From the NCBI GenBank assembly GCA_001567165.1, contig LNFQ01000039.1, positions 1-43,715 of the forward strand: 43,715 nucleotides of DNA. The letters are read 5' to 3'. The position numbers and the translations under genes were made by a program. Below are positions 43,601 to 43,715 of the stretch, in pieces; position 1 is the first letter of the stretch; each line of letters starts with the position of its first letter. Below the pieces are notes generated by a model, which was not told the origin of the DNA, ran no database searches, and saw nothing but the letters and a program-made list of their open reading frames with translations. The DNA is from Bacteroidetes bacterium OLB11. GTDB lineage: Bacteria > Bacteroidota > Bacteroidia > Chitinophagales > Chitinophagaceae.

Positions 43601-43695
43601 CCTTGATAATTGAATAATTGTGGCACTTGAGCGTACAAGGCAGACGCTAAAAAGATGAATGCAAATGCCATCATGAATTTTAATTTTGATTTCAT
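40651..43695 (-). CDS. Large secreted tail-fibre-like repeat protein
   Basis: A 1014-residue exported protein with signal peptide MKSKLKFMMAFAFIFLASALYAQ. The first ~130 residues (QLFNYQGVARDAKGNPMTNQ, LTILPTADASVAEYEETQ, YIQVSIDPKGG) form the N-terminal domain typical of Bacteroidota surface proteins of this type. The middle shows many SNVGIGTESPVARLHM and GAVGVGTTTPTTKLDV units, as in phage tail fibres, and two long copies of GEGGxxGVxGIA with GVYGY motifs. Residues ~840-930 (MIDHPLDPTNKFLRHSS, NGNIVTDANGYATVTLPDYF, NVKVSWQVSGVRHD) form a conserved C-terminal domain. The last 80 residues are charged and lack a recognisable T9SS signal. Probably a surface fibre or adhesin. Its frame is intact throughout. 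Confidence 0.78.
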   Translation of the reverse strand: MKSKLKFMMAFAFIFLASALYAQVPQLFNYQGVARDAKGNPMTNQQISLKLTILPTADASVAEYEETQIVKTNEFGLYTLQIGNGQALAGEMKTVKWETGNKYIQVSIDPKGGSDYVVAGTSQLLSVPYALYADKSGSSHDKTRTGAVSSAAGHVAGDANYLTKFTALNTIGKSLLYDNGSNVGIGTESPVARLHMYYSTSGILEHIRMHNPNANGAGRFTMYNDGASSYATFTKYGSTRTGAYNAFYPYANLLAFGNNGLTAGDGLGRFLISTAGNVGISLFKSGSTKLKFHADFDTENVGIGGNSAPVSRVHLNNTDGTLMDLRLTNNTSGHTATDGLVISQTGNVATIMNRENSSLMLGTNNNNQITITNGGAVGVGTTTPTTKLDVNGQIRMQGGSPGAGKLMTSDANGVGSWSTAAGAGLVSGSGTNNYIPRFTPDGNTLGNSKLFQNDLLVNHRGINMLSNDYFDRLTVATPNGGYSGFMIGNPASIVNGYNDSVVYLFKTPSFNTLIGNDGSNLLIGKNGKVEIGNAFKVNTGNAQLNVSTTYDTAGNFTSSSSNYIGNGILRAEYTGNAVHDQTAIYGKSRTVTSWGYGMVGEGGWMGVRGIADSGGSTGVYGMGYGSAKGLTGYSQSGRGLSASSDSGNAIYASNTASPDYPVIYANAANSKAVAVRAVGDSNQAGLFTAGRNNYTPSLTNGVLRGEYTGSYNMDAVGVYGYSKPDATQYYGVGVLGEGGYIGVSGIANGPLLGQVKHGVYGYASNTGLANYGVYGYATGAITNYSGYFSGTLYATTGTFGTKPFMIDHPLDPTNKFLRHSSIESNDMMNIYNGNIVTDANGYATVTLPDYFEALNENFKYQLTVIDNSNDFVMAKVTKEVANNQFTIRTSTPNVKVSWQVSGVRHDAVAKKYPVIVEENKPEGQKGFYLEPEAFGMPKSMGANNPERFKPEFENSSSTNFKAETENLIKQVEAENAEMAAKEALHKSVNEAAQKNWKQQESPKSTEGTGTRATK

Positions 43696-43715
43696 TAATT
43701 TTGTCTAATTTTTTT

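Noticed and set aside
40651..43695. Prophage tail-fibre gene
   Set aside because: It has a signal peptide and a C-terminal domain common in Bacteroidota surface proteins, and no other phage gene is visible in the window.

Overview
The window looks like chromosomal DNA of an AT-rich, Gram-negative member of the Bacteroidota (Sphingobacteriia/Chitinophagia/Cytophagia type). The evidence is a GldA-like gliding ABC protein, a secreted protein with a type IX secretion (gliding-motility C-terminal) sorting domain, DUF6913 upstream of dapA, a DarA/DarB dialkylresorcinol pair, LPS assembly genes (waaA, lptC, lptE), promoters of the TTG-N19/20-TAnnTTTG type, and almost no Shine-Dalgarno sequences. No tRNA, rRNA or CRISPR array was seen.

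Layout. 1-0.3 kb: truncated hemerythrin-like gene. 0.39-0.79 kb: a 397-bp miniature insertion sequence with perfect 21-bp ends, a 9-bp target duplication and a fused remnant of an IS4-type transposase. 0.9-7 kb: polyprenol-phosphate mannosyltransferase, phosphohexomutase, PaiB-like flavoprotein, a membrane-anchored receiver protein, and a minus-strand transglutaminase-like / ECF sigma / membrane anti-sigma operon. 7-10.2 kb: gldA-like ABC ATPase, DUF6913, dapA, DUF6263-like secreted protein. 10.2-11 kb: an 820-bp stretch without a convincing gene. 11-15.6 kb: ugd and a WbpE-like sugar aminotransferase (minus), an outer-membrane barrel and waaA (plus). 15.7-17.7 kb: a T9SS-exported six-repeat beta-propeller protein. 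17.8-23.2 kb: phytoene-desaturase-like oxidoreductase, TPR protein, darA, darB. 23.2-26.1 kb (minus): clpS, a PAP2/sphingomyelin-synthase-like membrane enzyme, lptE and a sigma-54-type activator. 26.4 kb: ychF. 27.7-34.3 kb (minus): NlpC/P60 hydrolase, lipoprotein, fabI, lptC, outer-membrane protein, coaX, LON-domain protein, xerC, rpsU. 34.4-40.4 kb: lipoprotein, ribE, ruvB (minus), BLUF photoreceptor, PD40/OmpA-like envelope protein, rhodanese-thioredoxin lipoprotein, hotdog thioesterase. 40.6-43.7 kb: a 1014-residue secreted tail-fibre-like repeat protein (minus).

The genes mostly serve the cell envelope (LPS core transfer and transport, surface sugars, outer-membrane barrels, T9SS cargo, pigment lipid) plus housekeeping (dapA, coaX, fabI, ribE, ychF, ruvB, rpsU). 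Cell-surface sugar supply (mannosyl-phosphopolyprenol, hexomutase, UDP-glucuronate, amino-sugar) is split between the first and third blocks.

The most important caution: about 24 single-base length changes in short A/T runs interrupt 15 genes, including essential-type genes (rpsU, ychF, ruvB). In every case one-base corrections restore a family-like protein whose length is a whole number of codons. I read this as homopolymer error in the underlying sequence, not as mass pseudogenisation, and give full restored spans for these genes. No clearly new defence or catalytic system was recognised; the most distinctive pieces are the mini-IS, the receiver domain with a C-terminal membrane helix, the sphingolipid-type PAP2 enzyme, and the apparently leaderless promoters.
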